DNA of 64,000 nt. It comes from Ophthalmolycus amberensis (lineage: Eukaryota > Chordata > Actinopteri > Perciformes > Zoarcidae). How positions within the stretch are numbered: the first letter of the stretch is position 1; each line of letters starts with the position of its first letter. The stretch lies in NCBI GenBank assembly GCA_024529925.1, contig JAFEUB010001184.1, forward strand, positions 1-64,000, written 5' to 3'. Made by a program: the position numbers and the translations under genes. Below are positions 1 to 12,882 of the stretch, piece by piece. The notes beneath the pieces are model-generated. The model was not told the DNA's origin. It did no database searches and saw only the letters and a list, made by a program, of their open reading frames with translations.

Positions 1-105
1 AGTTGATAGTTGTATCTTCATGGAGCCTTTGTGTTCTTACATAGTCTAGACCACTGAAACCTCATCAAAAAGTAGGCGGAGTTCATGTGACTTGGCTGCA
101 TTCAG

Positions 106-227
106 TATTTAAGATGGTCAAATTTGAGCAGGAAGCACCACTTCCACAGCTTCCTGGGCACAACACAGATGATGCAAGGAGCGAACCATCTGGACTACGG
201 GGGAACTCATGACTGCTCTCTGTAAGT
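106..227 (+). promoter_or_regulatory. Putative pri-miR-430 core promoter and first exon (unit 1 example)
   Basis: A TATA-like box, tatttaag, lies at 106-113. About 110 bp further on is a good splice donor, ctctct|gtaagt, with the GT at 222-223, just before the first hairpin. This order (TATA, short exon, donor, hairpins) is repeated in each unit, so each copy may start its own primary transcript. Upstream, in the end of the preceding unit, lies atgctaatgg (1049-1058 for the promoter of unit 2), which resembles POU and homeobox (Nanog-type TAATGG) sites. In zebrafish the miR-430 locus is activated by Nanog, Pou5f3 and Sox factors. Promoter activity here is inference. Confidence 0.45.
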
Positions 228-233
228 CATTTA

Positions 234-299
234 TATTTCCTCAACTTGAGCATTGGCTTGTGTTTTTAATTCAGTAAGTGCTACTTGTTGAGGTGGTTG
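234..299 (+). ncRNA. mir430: miR-430 hairpin type 1 (unit 1)
   Basis: The 5' arm cctcaac pairs perfectly with gttgagg of the 3' arm, and agcatt pairs with agtgct with one G-U pair. The likely mature 3p product is 275-296, starting taagtgctacttgttgagg. Seed AAGUGCU. The same hairpin recurs in all units; only unit 13 has a changed seed. The family subtype letter (a, b or d) cannot be decided from the window. Confidence 0.9.
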
Positions 300-354
300 A
301 ACAGGACAAATACTACAGACTACAACTGAAGAAGATGTCAATGAAATCACATTC

Positions 355-421
355 AGATAACCTCAAACTGAGACACTGATGATTCTTTCGTTCATAAGTG
401 CTTCTCTTTGGGGTTGTCTTG
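355..421 (+). ncRNA. mir430c: miR-430c hairpin, type 2 (unit 1)
   Basis: The 5' arm aacctcaaa pairs over nine bases with tttggggtt of the 3' arm, and cact pairs with agtg nearer the loop. The likely mature 3p product is 395-416, starting taagtgcttctctttgggg. From memory this is the miR-430c sequence. It is identical in all 20 units; only the loop or 5' arm varies (for example in units 18 and 19). Confidence 0.93.
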
Positions 422-515
422 GTTGTGTGTTCTTCAACAGACATATCAGGGACAAATGCACAGACAGTAGATTTCCATCATTTTAAAATGACGAGCTAAA
501 TGCATAAATTAGGCA

Positions 516-588
516 CCAAAGCTACCCAAACACAAGCACTGACTTGACTTGTGAATGCAGTAAGTGCTTTTTGTTGGGGTAGTTTTGC
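516..588 (+). ncRNA. mir430: miR-430 hairpin type 3 (unit 1)
   Basis: The 5' arm ctacccaaaca pairs with tgttggggtag with a single mismatch, and agcact pairs with agtgct. The likely mature 3p product is 561-582, starting taagtgctttttgttgggg. This mature sequence is the same as in hairpin type 4, although the 5' arms and loops differ. Unit 2 lacks one G of the GGGG run in this arm. Confidence 0.9.
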
Positions 589-683
589 TGACCTCTGAAA
601 TCCCAGCCTTCCTTTCAAAGAATTTATGAAGAAAGCCCTTCTAGATCGATTGTTACTAGTTAAAGAACATGATTTCTAAGTCT

Positions 684-750
684 TCTTACTACCCTAACTT
701 GAGCATTGACTGTTGAATTCTGTAAGTGCTTTTTGTTGGGGTAGTTTTGC
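684..750 (+). ncRNA. mir430: miR-430 hairpin type 4 (unit 1)
   Basis: The 5' arm ctaccctaac pairs over ten bases with gttggggtag, and agcatt pairs with agtgct. The likely mature 3p product is 723-744, starting taagtgctttttgttgggg. A spurious 60-codon reading frame starts in this hairpin in almost every unit; it only mirrors the microRNA and its 3' flank. Confidence 0.9.
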
Positions 751-1072
751 TGATCCCTACATCTTCAAGTGTGTAAGCTGTATTTCTTTTCAAATCTCTA
801 CTGAGATATCTTCTAACATTTTAGTCCCTGATTCTGCATTGGAATCAGTTTCAAATCTGTTGTCTATTGTTTCAGAAGCTGTCTTGGGGTCTTAAAGTAG
901 AATGTGCCTTTTGGAGTAGATGTACAGTGCTAACTGTATTTCTTTGTATTGGTTCTCAGTACTCCTGAGTGAGCTCCAACTTCAGGCCACCATGTGGCAA
1001 AGATTTGCACCAAGAAGACTCATTGCACTCGAATTGACCATTCATCAAATGCTAATGGTGTGCATACATTTA

Positions 1073-2144
1073 AGTTGATAGTTGTATCTTCATGGAGCCT
1101 TTGTGTTCTTACATAGTCTAGACCACTGAAACCTCATCAAAAAGTAGGCGGAGTTCATGTGACTTGGCTGCATTCAGTATTTAAGATGGTCAAATTTGAG
1201 CAGGAAGCACCACTTCCACAGCTTCCTGGGCACAACACAGATGATGCAAGGAGCGAACCATCTGGACTACGGGGGAACTCATGACTGCTCTCTGTAAGTC
1301 ATTTATATTTCCTCAACTTGAGCATTGGCTTGTGTTTTTAATTCAGTAAGTGCTACTTGTTGAGGTGGTTGAACATGACAAATACTACAGACTACAACTG
1401 AAGAAAGATGTCAATGAAATCACATTCAGATAACCTCAAACTGAGACACTGATGATTCTTTCGTTCATAAGTGCTTCTCTTTGGGGTTGTCTTGGTTGTG
1501 TGTTCTTCAACAGACATATCAGGGACAAATGCACAGACAGTAGATTTCCATCATTTTTAAAATGACGAGCTAAATGCATAAATTAGGCACCAAAGCTACC
1601 CAAACACAAGCACTGACTTGACTGTGAATGCAGTAAGTGCTTTTTGTTGGGTAGTTTTGCTGACCTCTGAAATCCCAGCCTTCCTTTCAAAGAATTTATG
1701 AAGAAAGCCCTTCTAGATCGATTGTTACTAGTTAAAGAACATGATTTCTAAGTCTTCTTACTACCCTAACTTGAGCATTGACTGTTGAATTCTGTAAGTG
1801 CTTTTTGTTGGGGTAGTTTTGCTGATCCCTACATCTTCAAGTGTGTAAGCTGTATTTCTTTTCAAATCTCTACTGAGATATCTTCTAACATTTTAGTCCC
1901 TGATTCTGCATTGGAATCAGTTTCAAATCTGTTGTCTATTGTTTCAGAAGCTGTCTTGGGGTCTTAAAGTAGAATGTGCCTTTTGGAGTAGATGTACAGT
2001 GCTAACTGTATTTATTTGTATTGGTTCTCAGTACTCCTGAGTGAGCTCCAACTTCAGGCCACCATGTGGCAAAGATTTGCACCAAGAAGACTCATTGCAC
2101 TCGAATTGACCATTCATCAAATGCTAATGGTGTGCATACATTTA
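1073..2144 (+). ncRNA. mir430: miR-430 unit 2 (G deletion in the third microRNA)
   Basis: Mature 3p starts at 1347, 1468, 1634 and 1795. The third hairpin reads ttgttgggtag instead of ttgttggggtag and has lost a T in its loop region, so both the mature arm and the stem are changed. Confidence 0.9.
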
Positions 2145-3216
2145 AGTTGATAGTTGTATCTTCATGGAGCCTTTGTGTTCTTACATAGTCTAGACCACTG
2201 AAACCTCATCAAAAAGTAGGCGGAGTTCATGTGACTTGGCTGCATTCAGTATTTAAGTTGGTCAAATTTGAGCAGAAGCACCACTTCCACAGCTTCCTGG
2301 GCACAACACAGATGATGCAAGGAGTGAACCATCTGGACTATGGGGGAACTCATGACTGCTCTCTGTAAGTCATTTATATTTCCTCAACTTGAGCATTGGC
2401 TTGTGTTTTTAATTCAGTAAGTGCTACTTGTTGAGGTGGTTGAACATGACAAATACTACAGACTACAACTGAAGATAGATTTCAATGAAATCACATTCAG
2501 ATAACCTCAAACTGAGACACTGATGATTCTTTCGTTCATAAGTGCTTCTCTTTGGGGTTGTCTTGGTTGTGTGTTCTTCAACAGACATATCAGGGGACAA
2601 ATGCACAGACAGTAGATTTCCATCATTTAAAATGACGAGCTAAATGCATAAATTAGTCACCAAAGCTACCCAAACACAAGCACTGACTTGACTTGTGAAT
2701 GCAGTAAGTGCTTTTTGTTGGGGTAGTTTTGCTGACCTCTGAAATCCCAGCCTTCCTTTCAAAGAATTTATGAAGAAAGCCCTTCTAGATCGATTGTTAC
2801 TAGTTAAAGAACATGATTTCTAAGTCTTCTTACTACCCTAACTTGAGCATTGACTGTTGAATTCTGTAAGTGCTTTTTGTTGGGGTAGTTTTGCTGATCC
2901 CTACATCTTCAAGTGTGTAAGCTGTATTTCTTTTCAAATCTCTACTGAGATATCTTCTAACATTTTAGTCCCTGATTCTGCATTGGAATCAGTTTCAAAT
3001 CTGTTGTCTATTGTTTCAGAATCTGTCTTGGGGTCTTAAAGTAGAATGTGCCTTTTGGAGTAGATGTACAGTGCTAACTGTATTTCTTTGTATTGGTTCT
3101 CAGTACTCCTGAGTGAGCTCCAACTTCAGGCCACCATGTGGCAAAGATTTGCACCAAGAAGACTCATTGCACTCGAATTTACCATTCATCAAATGCTAAT
3201 GGTGTGCATACATTTA
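2145..3216 (+). ncRNA. mir430: miR-430 unit 3
   Basis: Mature 3p starts at 2418, 2539, 2705 and 2867. Carries aagttggtc, ggagtgaacc and gaagatagattt, diagnostic changes otherwise seen only in unit 20. Confidence 0.9.
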
Positions 3217-4290
3217 AGTTGATAGTTGTATCTTCATGGAGCCTTTGTGTTCTTACATAGTCTAGACCACTGAAACCTCATCAAAAAGTAGGCGGAGTTC
3301 ATGTGACTTGGCTGCATTCAGTATTTAAGATGGTCAAATTTGAGCAGGAAGCACCACTTCCACAGCTTCCTGGGCACAACACAGATGATGCAAGGAGCGA
3401 ACCATCTGGACTACGGGGGAACTCATGACTTCTCTCTGTAAGTCATTTATATTTCCTCAACTTGAGCATTGGCTTGTGTTTTTAATTCAGTAAGTGCTAC
3501 TTGTTGAGGTGGTTGAACATGACAAATACTACAGACTACAACTGAAGAAAGATGTCAATGAAATCACATTCAGATAACCTCAAACTGAGACACTGATGAT
3601 TCTTTCGTTCATAAGTGCTTCTCTTTGGGGTTGTCTTGGTTGTGTGTTCTTCAACAGACATATCAGGGGACAAATGCACAGACAGTAGATTTCCATCATT
3701 TTAAAATGACGAGCTAAATGCATAAATTAGGCACCAAAGCTACCCAAACACAAGCACTGACTTGACTTGTGAATGCAGTAAGTGCTTTTTGTTGGGGTAG
3801 TTTTGCTGACCTCTGAAATCCCAGCCTTCCTTTCAAAGAATTTATGAAGAAAGCCCTTCTAGATCGATTGTTACTAGTTAAAGAACATGATTTCTAAGTC
3901 TTCTTACTACCCTAACTTGAGCATTAACTGTTGAATTCTGTAAGTGCTTTTTGTTGGGGTAGTTTTGCTGATCCCTATATCTTCAAGTGTGTAAGCTGTA
4001 TTTCTTTTCAAATCTCTACTGAGATATCTTCTAACATTTTAGTCCCTGATTCTGCATTGGAATCAGTTTCAAATCTGTTGTCTATTGTTTCAGAAGCTGT
4101 CTTGGGGTCTTAAAGTAGAATGTGCCTTTTGGAGTAGATGTACAGTGCTAACTGTATTTCTTTGTATTGGTTCTCAGTACTCCTGAGTGAGCTCCAACTT
4201 CAGGCCACCATGTGGCAAAGATTTGCACCAAGAAGACTCATTGCACTCGAATTGACCATTCATCAAATGCTAATGGTGTGCATACATTTA
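3217..4290 (+). ncRNA. mir430: miR-430 unit 4
   Basis: Mature 3p starts at 3491, 3612, 3779 and 3941. Hairpin 4 has gcattaactg in its loop-side 5' arm; the seeds are unchanged. Confidence 0.9.
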
Positions 4291-5364
4291 AGTTGATAGT
4301 TGTATCTTCATGGAGCCTTTGTGTTCTTACATAGTCTAGACCACTGAAACCTCATCAAAAAGTAGGCGGAGTTCATGTGACTTGGCTGCATTCAGTATTT
4401 AAGATGGTCAAATTTGAGCAGGAAGCACCACTTCCACAGCTTCCTGGGCACAACACAGATGATGCAAGGAGCGAACCATCTGGACTACGGGGGAACTCAT
4501 GACTGCTCTCTGTAAGTCATTTATATTTCCTCAACTTGAGCATTGGCTTGTGTTTTTAATTCAGTAAGTGCTACTTGTTGAGGTGGTTGAACATGACAAA
4601 TACTACAGACTACAACTGAAGAAAGATGTCAATGAAATCACATTCAGATAACCTCAAACTGAGACACTGATGATTCTTTCGTTCATAAGTGCTTCTCTTT
4701 GGGGTTGTCTTGGTTGTGTGTTCTTCAACAGACATATCAGGGGACAAATGCACAGACAGTAGATTTCCATCATTTTAAAATGACGAGCTAAATGCATAAA
4801 TTAGGCACCAAAGCTACCCAAACACAAGCACTGACTTGACTTGTGAATGCAGTAAGTGCTTTTTGTTGGGGTAGTTTTGCTGACCTCTGAAATCCCAGCC
4901 TTCCTTTCAAAGAATTTATGAAGAAAGCCCTTCTAGATCGATTGTTACTAGTTAAAGAACATGATTTCTAAGTCTTCTTACTACCCTAACTTGAGCATTG
5001 ACTGTTGAATTCTGTAAGTGCTTTTTGTTGGGGTAGTTTTGCTGATCCCTACATCTTCAAGTGTGTAAGCTGTATTTCTTTTCAAATCTCTACTGAGATA
5101 TCTTCTAACATTTTAGTCCCTGATTCTGCATTGGAATCAGTTTCAAATCTGTTGTCTATTGTTTCAGAAGCTGTCTTGGGGTCTTAAAGTAGAATGTGCC
5201 TTTTGGAGTAGATGTACAGTGCTAACTGTATTTATTTGTATTGGTTCTCAGTACTCCTGAGTGAGCTCCAACTTCAGGCCACCATGTGGCAAAGATTTGC
5301 ACCAAGAAGACTCATTGCACTCGAATTGACCATTCATCAAATGCTAATGGTGTGCATACATTTA
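4291..5364 (+). ncRNA. mir430: miR-430 unit 5
   Basis: Mature 3p starts at 4565, 4686, 4853 and 5015. The end of the unit has tatttatttg, as in units 2 and 7. Confidence 0.9.
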
Positions 5365-6438
5365 AGTTGATAGTTGTATCTTCATGGAGCCTTTGTATTC
5401 TTACATAGTCTAGACCAATGAAACCTCATCAAAAAGTAGGCGGAGTTCATGTGACTTGGCTGCATTCAGTATTTAAGATGGTCAAATTTGAGCAGGAAGC
5501 ACCACTTCCACAGCTTCCTGGGCACAACACAGATGATGCAAGGAGCGAACCATCTGGACTACGGGGGAACTCATGACTGCTCTCTGTAAGTCATTTATAT
5601 TTCCTCAACTTGAGCATTGGCTTGTGTTTTTAATTCAGTAAGTGCTACTTGTTGAGGTGGTTGAACAGGACAAATACTACAGACTACAACTGAAGAAAGA
5701 TGTCAATGAAATCACATTCAGATAACCTCAAACTGAGACACTGATGATTCTTTCGTTCATAAGTGCTTCTCTTTGGGGTTGTCTTGGTTGTGTGTTCTTC
5801 AACAGACATATCAGGGGACAAATGCACAGACAGTAGATTTCCATCATTTTAAAATGACGAGCTAAATGCATAAATTAGGCACCAAAGCTACCCAAACACA
5901 AGCACTGACTTGACTTGTGAATGCAGTAAGTGCTTTTTGTTGGGGTAGTTTTGCTGACCTCTGAAATCCCAGCCTTCCTTTCAAAGAATTTATGAAGAAA
6001 GCCCTTCTAGATCGATTGTTACTAGTTAAAGAACATGATTTCTAAGTCTTCTTACTACCCTAACTTGAGCATTGACTGTTGAATTCTGTAAGTGCTTTTT
6101 GTTGGGGTAGTTTTGCTGATCCCTACATCTTCAAGTCTGTAAGCTGTATTTCTTTTCAAATCTCTACTGAGATATCTTCTAACATTTTAGTCCCTGATTC
6201 TGCATTGGAATCAGTTTCAAATCTGTTGTCTATTGTTTCAGAAGCTGTCTTGGGGTCTTAAAGTAGAATGTGCCTTTTGGAGTAGATGTACAGTGCTAAC
6301 TGTATTTCTTTGTATTGGTTCTCAGTACTCCTGAGTGAGCTCCAACTTCAGGCCACCATGTGGCAAAGATTTGCACCAAGAAGACTCATTGCACTCGAAT
6401 TGACCATTCATCAAATGCTAATGGTGTGCATACATTTA
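5365..6438 (+). ncRNA. mir430: miR-430 unit 6
   Basis: Mature 3p starts at 5639, 5760, 5927 and 6089. Carries ctttgtattc and gaccaatg near its start, shared with unit 8 and with the orphan fragment at 30756-31230. Confidence 0.9.
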
Positions 6439-7512
6439 AGTTGATAGTTGTATCTTCATGGAGCCTTTGTGTTCTTACATAGTCTAGACCACTGAAACCT
6501 CATCAAAAAGTAGGCGGAGTTCATGTGACTTGGCTGCATTCAGTATTTAAGATGGTCAAATTTGAGCAGGAAGCACCACTTCCACAGCTTCCTGGGCACA
6601 ACACAGATGATGCAAGGAGCGAACCATCTGGACTACGGGGGAACTCATGACTGCTCTCTGTAAGTCATTTATATTTCCTCAACTTGAGCATTGGCTTGTG
6701 TTTTTAATTCAGTAAGTGCTACTTGTTGAGGTGGTTGAACATGACAAATACTACAGACTACAACTGAAGAAAGATGTCAATGAAATCACATTCAGATAAC
6801 CTCAAACTGAGACACTGATGATTCTTTCGTTCATAAGTGCTTCTCTTTGGGGTTGTCTTGGTTGTGTGTTCTTCAACAGACATATCAGGGGACAAATGCA
6901 CAGACAGTAGATTTCCATCATTTTAAAATGACGAGCTAAATGCATAAATTAGGCACCAAAGCTACCCAAACACAAGCACTGACTTGACTTGTGAATGCAG
7001 TAAGTGCTTTTTGTTGGGGTAGTTTTGCTGACCTCTGAAATCCCAGCCTTCCTTTCAAAGAATTTATGAAGAAAGCCCTTCTAGATCGATTGTTACTAGT
7101 TAAAGAACATGATTTCTAAGTCTTCTTACTACCCTAACTTGAGCATTGACTGTTGAATTCTGTAAGTGCTTTTTGTTGGGGTAGTTTTGCTGATCCCTAC
7201 ATCTTCAAGTGTGTAAGCTGTATTTCTTTTCAAATCTCTACTGAGATATCTTCTAACATTTTAGTCCCTGATTCTGCATTGGAATCAGTTTCAAATCTGT
7301 TGTCTATTGTTTCAGAAGCTGTCTTGGGGTCTTAAAGTAGAATGTGCCTTTTGGAGTAGATGTACAGTGCTAACTGTATTTATTTGTATTGGTTCTCAGT
7401 ACTCCTGAGTGAGCTCCAACTTCAGGCCACCATGTGGCAAAGATTTGCACCAAGAAGACTCATTGCACTCGAATTGACCATTCATCAAATGCTAATGGTG
7501 TGCATACATTTA
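6439..7512 (+). ncRNA. mir430: miR-430 unit 7
   Basis: Mature 3p starts at 6713, 6834, 7001 and 7163. Ends with the tatttatttg variant. Confidence 0.9.
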
Positions 7513-8586
7513 AGTTGATAGTTGTATCTTCATGGAGCCTTTGTATTCTTACATAGTCTAGACCAATGAAACCTCATCAAAAAGTAGGCGGAGTTCATGT
7601 GACTTGGCTGCATTCAGTATTTAAGATGGTCAAATTTGAGCAGGAAGCACCACTTCCACAGCTTCCTGGGCACAACACAGATGATGCAAGGAGCGAACCA
7701 TCTGGACTACGGGGGAACTCATGACTGCTCTCTGTAAGTCATTTATATTTCCTCAACTTGAGCATTGGCTTGTGTTTTTAATTCAGTAAGTGCTACTTGT
7801 TGAGGTGGTTGAACAGGACAAATACTACAGACTACAACTGAAGAAAGATGTCAATGAAATCACATTCAGATAACCTCAAACTGAGACACTGATGATTCTT
7901 TCGTTCATAAGTGCTTCTCTTTGGGGTTGTCTTGGTTGTGTGTTCTTCAACAGACATATCAGGGGACAAATGCACAGACAGTAGATTTCCATCATTTTAA
8001 AATGACGAGCTAAATGCATAAATTAGGCACCAAAGCTACCCAAACACAAGCACTGACTTGACTTGTGAATGCAGTAAGTGCTTTTTGTTGGGGTAGTTTT
8101 GCTGACCTCTGAAATCCCAGCCTTCCTTTCAAAGAATTTATGAAGAAAGCCCTTCTAGATCGATTGTTACTAGTTAAAGAACATGATTTCTAAGTCTTCT
8201 TACTACCCTAACTTGAGCATTGACTGTTGAATTCTGTAAGTGCTTTTTGTTGGGGTAGTTTTGCTGATCCCTACATCTTCAAGTGTGTAAGCTGTATTTC
8301 TTTTCAAATCTCTACTGAGATATCTTCTAACATTTTAGTCCCTGATTCTGCATTGGAATCAGTTTCAAATCTGTTGTCTATTGTTTCAGAAGCTGTCTTG
8401 GGGTCTTAAAGTAGAATGTGCCTTTTGGAGTAGATGTACAGTGCTAACTGTATTTCTTTGTATTGGTTCTCAGTACTCCTGAGTGAGCTCCAACTTCAGG
8501 CCACCATGTGGCAAAGATTTGCACCAAGAAGACTCATTGCACTCGAATTGACCATTCATCAAATGCTAATGGTGTGCATACATTTA
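7513..8586 (+). ncRNA. mir430: miR-430 unit 8
   Basis: Mature 3p starts at 7787, 7908, 8075 and 8237. Shares ctttgtattc, gaccaatg and gaacagg with unit 6, exactly two units away. Confidence 0.9.
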
Positions 8587-9660
8587 AGTTGATAGTTGTA
8601 TCTTCATGGAGCCTTTGTGTTCTTACATAGTCTAGACCACTGAAACCTCATCAAAAAGTAGGCGGAGTTCATGTGACTTGGCTGCATTCAGTATTTAAGA
8701 TGGTCAAATTTGAGCAGGAAGCACCACTTCCACAGCTTCCTGGGCACAACACAGATGATGCAAGGAGCGAACCATCTGGACTACGGGGGAACTCATGACT
8801 GCTCTCTGTAAGTCATTTATATTTCCTCAACTTGAGCATTGGCTTGTGTTTTTAATTCAGTAAGTGCTACTTGTTGAGGTGGTTGAACAGGACAACTACT
8901 ACAGACTACAACTGAAGAAAGATGTCAATGAAATCACATTCAGATAACCTCAAACTGAGACACTGATGATTCTTTCGTTCATAAGTGCTTCTCTTTGGGG
9001 TTGTCTTGGTTGTGTGTTCTTCAACAGACATATCAGGGGACAAATGCACAGACAGTAGATTTCCATCATTTTAAAATGACGAGCTAAATGCATAAATTAG
9101 GCACCAAAGCTACCCAAACACAAGCACTGACTTGACTTGTGAATGCAGTAAGTGCTTTTTGTTGGGGTAGTTTTGCTGACCTCTGAAATCCCAGCCTTCC
9201 TTTCAAAGAATTTATGAAGAAAGCCCTTCTAGATCGATTGTTACTAGTTAAAGAACATGATTTCTAAGTCTTCTTACTACCCTAACTTGAGCATTGACTG
9301 TTGAATTCTGTAAGTGCTTTTTGTTGGGGTAGTTTTGCTGATCCCTACATCTTCAAGTCTGTAAGCTGTATTTCTTTTCAAATCTCTACTGAGATATCTT
9401 CTAACATTTTAGTCCCTGATGCTGCATTGGAATCAGTTTCAAATCTGTTGTCTATTGTTTCAGAAGCTGTCTTGGGGTCTTAAAGTAGAATGTGCCTTTT
9501 GGAGTAGATGTACAGTGCTAACTGTATTTCTTTGTATTGGTTCTCAGTACTCCTGAGTGAGCTCCAACTTCAGGCCACCATGTGGCAAAGATTTGCACCA
9601 AGAAGACTCATTGCACTCGAATTGACCATTCATCAAATGCTAATGGTGTGCATACATTTA
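8587..9660 (+). ncRNA. mir430: miR-430 unit 9
   Basis: Mature 3p starts at 8861, 8982, 9149 and 9311. Has gtctgtaagc downstream of hairpin 4, as in units 6 and 15. Confidence 0.9.
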
Positions 9661-10734
9661 AGTTGATAGTTGTATCTTCATGGAGCCTTTGTGTTCTTAC
9701 ATAGTCTAGACCACTGAAACCTCATCAAAAAGTAGGCGGAGTTCATGTGACTTGGCTGCATTCAGTATTTAAGATGGTCAAATTTGAGCAGGAAGCACCA
9801 CTTCCACAGCTTCCTGGGCACAACACAGATGATGCAAGGAGCGAACCATCTGGACTACGGGGGAACTCATGACTGCTCTCTGTAAGTCATTTATATTTCC
9901 TCAACTTGAGCATTGGCTTGTGTTTTTAATTCAGTAAGTGCTACTTGTTGAGGTGGTTGAACATGACAAATACTACAGACTACAACTGAAGAAAGATGTC
10001 AATGAAATCACATTCAGATAACCTCAAACTGAGACACTGATGATTCTTTCGTTCATAAGTGCTTCTCTTTGGGGTTGTCTTGGTTGTGTGTTCTTCAACA
10101 GACATATCAGGGGACAAATGCACAGACAGTAGATTTCCATCATTTTAAAATGACGAGCTAAATGCATAAATTAGGCACCAAAGCTACCCAAACACAAGCA
10201 CTGACTTGACTTGTGAATGCAGTAAGTGCTTTTTGTTGGGGTAGTTTTGCTGACCTCTGAAATCCCAGCCTTCCTTTCAAAGAATTTATGAAGAAAGCCC
10301 TTCTAGATCGATTGTTACTAGTTAAAGAACATGATTTCTAAGTCTTCTTACTACCCTAACTTGAGCATTGACTGTTGAATTCTGTAAGTGCTTTTTGTTG
10401 GGGTAGTTTTGCTGATCCCTACATCTTCAAGTGTGTAAGCTGTATTTCTTTTCAAATCTCTACTGAGATATCTTCTAACATTTTAGTCCCTGATTCTGCA
10501 TTGGAATCAGTTTCAAATCTGTTGTCTATTGTTTCAGAAGCTGTCTTGGGGTCTTAAAGTAGAATGTGCCTTTTGGAGTAGATGTACAGTGCTAACTGTA
10601 TTTCTTTGTATTGGTTCTCAGTACTCCTGAGTGAGCTCCAACTTCAGGCCACCATGTGGCAAAGATTTGCACCAAGAAGACTCATTGCACTCGAATTGAC
10701 CATTCATCAAATGCTAATGGTGTGCATACATTTA
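9661..10734 (+). ncRNA. mir430: miR-430 unit 10
   Basis: Mature 3p starts at 9935, 10056, 10223 and 10385. Looks like the array consensus. Confidence 0.9.
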
Positions 10735-11808
10735 AGTTGATAGTTGTATCTTCATGGAGCCTTTGTGTTCTTACATAGTCTAGACCACTGAAACCTCATC
10801 AAAAAGTAGGCGGAGTTCATGTGACTTGGCTGCATTCAGTATTTAAGATGGTCAAATTTGAGCAGGAAGCACCACTTCCACAGCTTCCTGGGCACAACAC
10901 AGATGATGCAAGGAGCGAACCATCTGGACTACGGGGGAACTCATGACTGCTCTCTGTAAGTCATTTATATTTCCTCAACTTGAGCATTGGCTTGTGTTTT
11001 TAATTCAGTAAGTGCTACTTGTTGAGGTGGTTGAACATGACAAATACTACAGACTACAACTGAAGAAAGATGTCAATGAAATCACATTCAGATAACCTCA
11101 AACTGAGACACTGATGATTCTTTCGTTCATAAGTGCTTCTCTTTGGGGTTGTCTTGGTTGTGTGTTCTTCAACAGACATATCAGGGGACAAATGCACAGA
11201 CAGTAGATTTCCATCATTTTAAAATGACGAGCTAAATGCATAAATTAGGCACCAAAGCTACCCAAACACAAGCACTGACTTGACTTGTGAATGCAGTAAG
11301 TGCTTTTTGTTGGGGTAGTTTTGCTGACCTCTGAAATCCCAGCCTTCCTTTCAAAGAATTTATGAAGAAAGCCCTTCTAGATCGATTGTTACTAGTTAAA
11401 GAACATGATTTCTAAGTCTTCTTACTACCCTAACTTGAGCATTGACTGTTGAATTCTGTAAGTGCTTTTTGTTGGGGTAGTTTTGCTGATCCCTACATCT
11501 TCAAGTGTGTAAGCTGTATTTCTTTTCAAATCTCTACTGAGATATCTTCTAACATTTTAGTCCCTGATTCTGCATTGGAATCAGTTTCAAATCTGTTGTC
11601 TATTGTTTCAGAAGCTGTCTTGGGGTCTTAAAGTAGAATGTGCCTTTTGGAGTAGATGTACAGTGCTAACTGTATTTCTTTGTATTGGTTCTCAGTACTC
11701 CTGAGTGAGCTCCAACTTCAGGCCACCATGTGGCAAAGATTTGCACCAAGAAGACTCATTGCACTCGAATTGACCATTCATCAAATGCTAATGGTGTGCA
11801 TACATTTA
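10735..11808 (+). ncRNA. mir430: miR-430 unit 11
   Basis: Mature 3p starts at 11009, 11130, 11297 and 11459. Consensus type. Confidence 0.9.
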
Positions 11809-12882
11809 AGTTGATAGTTGTATCTTCATGGAGCCTTTGTGTTCTTACATAGTCTAGACCACTGAAACCTCATCAAAAAGTAGGCGGAGTTCATGTGACT
11901 TGGCTGCATTCAGTATTTAAGATGGTCAAATTTGAGCAGGAAGCACCACTTCCACAGCTTCCTGGGCACAACACAGATGATGCAAGGAGCGAACCATCTG
12001 GACTACGGGGGAACTCATGACTGCTCTCTGTAAGTCATTTATATTTCCTCAACTTGAGCATTGGCTTGTGTTTTTAATTCAGTAAGTGCTACTTGTTGAG
12101 GTGGTTGAACATGACAAATACTACAGACTACAACTGAAGAAAGATGTCAATGAAATCACATTCAGATAACCTCAAACTGAGACACTGATGATTCTTTCGT
12201 TCATAAGTGCTTCTCTTTGGGGTTGTCTTGGTTGTGTGTTCTTCAACAGACATATCAGGGGACAAATGCACAGACAGTAGATTTCCATCATTTTAAAATG
12301 ACGAGCTAAATGCATAAATTAGGCACCAAAGCTACCCAAACACAAGCACTGACTTGACTTGTGAATGCAGTAAGTGCTTTTTGTTGGGGTAGTTTTGCTG
12401 ACCTCTGAAATCCCAGCCTTCCTTTCAAAGAATTTATGAAGAAAGCCCTTCTAGATCGATTGTTACTAGTTAAAGAACATGATTTCTAAGTCTTCTTACT
12501 ACCCTAACTTGAGCATTGACTGTTGAATTCTGTAAGTGCTTTTTGTTGGGGTAGTTTTGCTGATCCCTACATCTTCAAGTGTGTAAGCTGTATTTCTTTT
12601 CAAATCTCTACTGAGATATCTTCTAACATTTTAGTCCCTGATTCTGCATTGGAATCAGTTTCAAATCTGTTGTCTATTGTTTCAGAAGCTGTCTTGGGGT
12701 CTTAAAGTAGAATGTGCCTTTTGGAGTAGATGTACAGTGCTAACTGTATTTCTTTGTATTGGTTCTCAGTACTCCTGAGTGAGCTCCAACTTCAGGCCAC
12801 CATGTGGCAAAGATTTGCACCAAGAAGACTCATTGCACTCGAATTGACCATTCATCAAATGCTAATGGTGTGCATACATTTA
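11809..12882 (+). ncRNA. mir430: miR-430 unit 12
   Basis: Mature 3p starts at 12083, 12204, 12371 and 12533. Consensus type. Confidence 0.9.

Larger units (their letters stand above)
1..1072 (+). ncRNA. mir430: miR-430 unit 1
   Basis: Four hairpins; mature 3p starts at 275, 395, 561 and 723. It has one A fewer than later units between hairpins 1 and 2, and a gaacagg variant instead of gaacatg. Confidence 0.9.
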
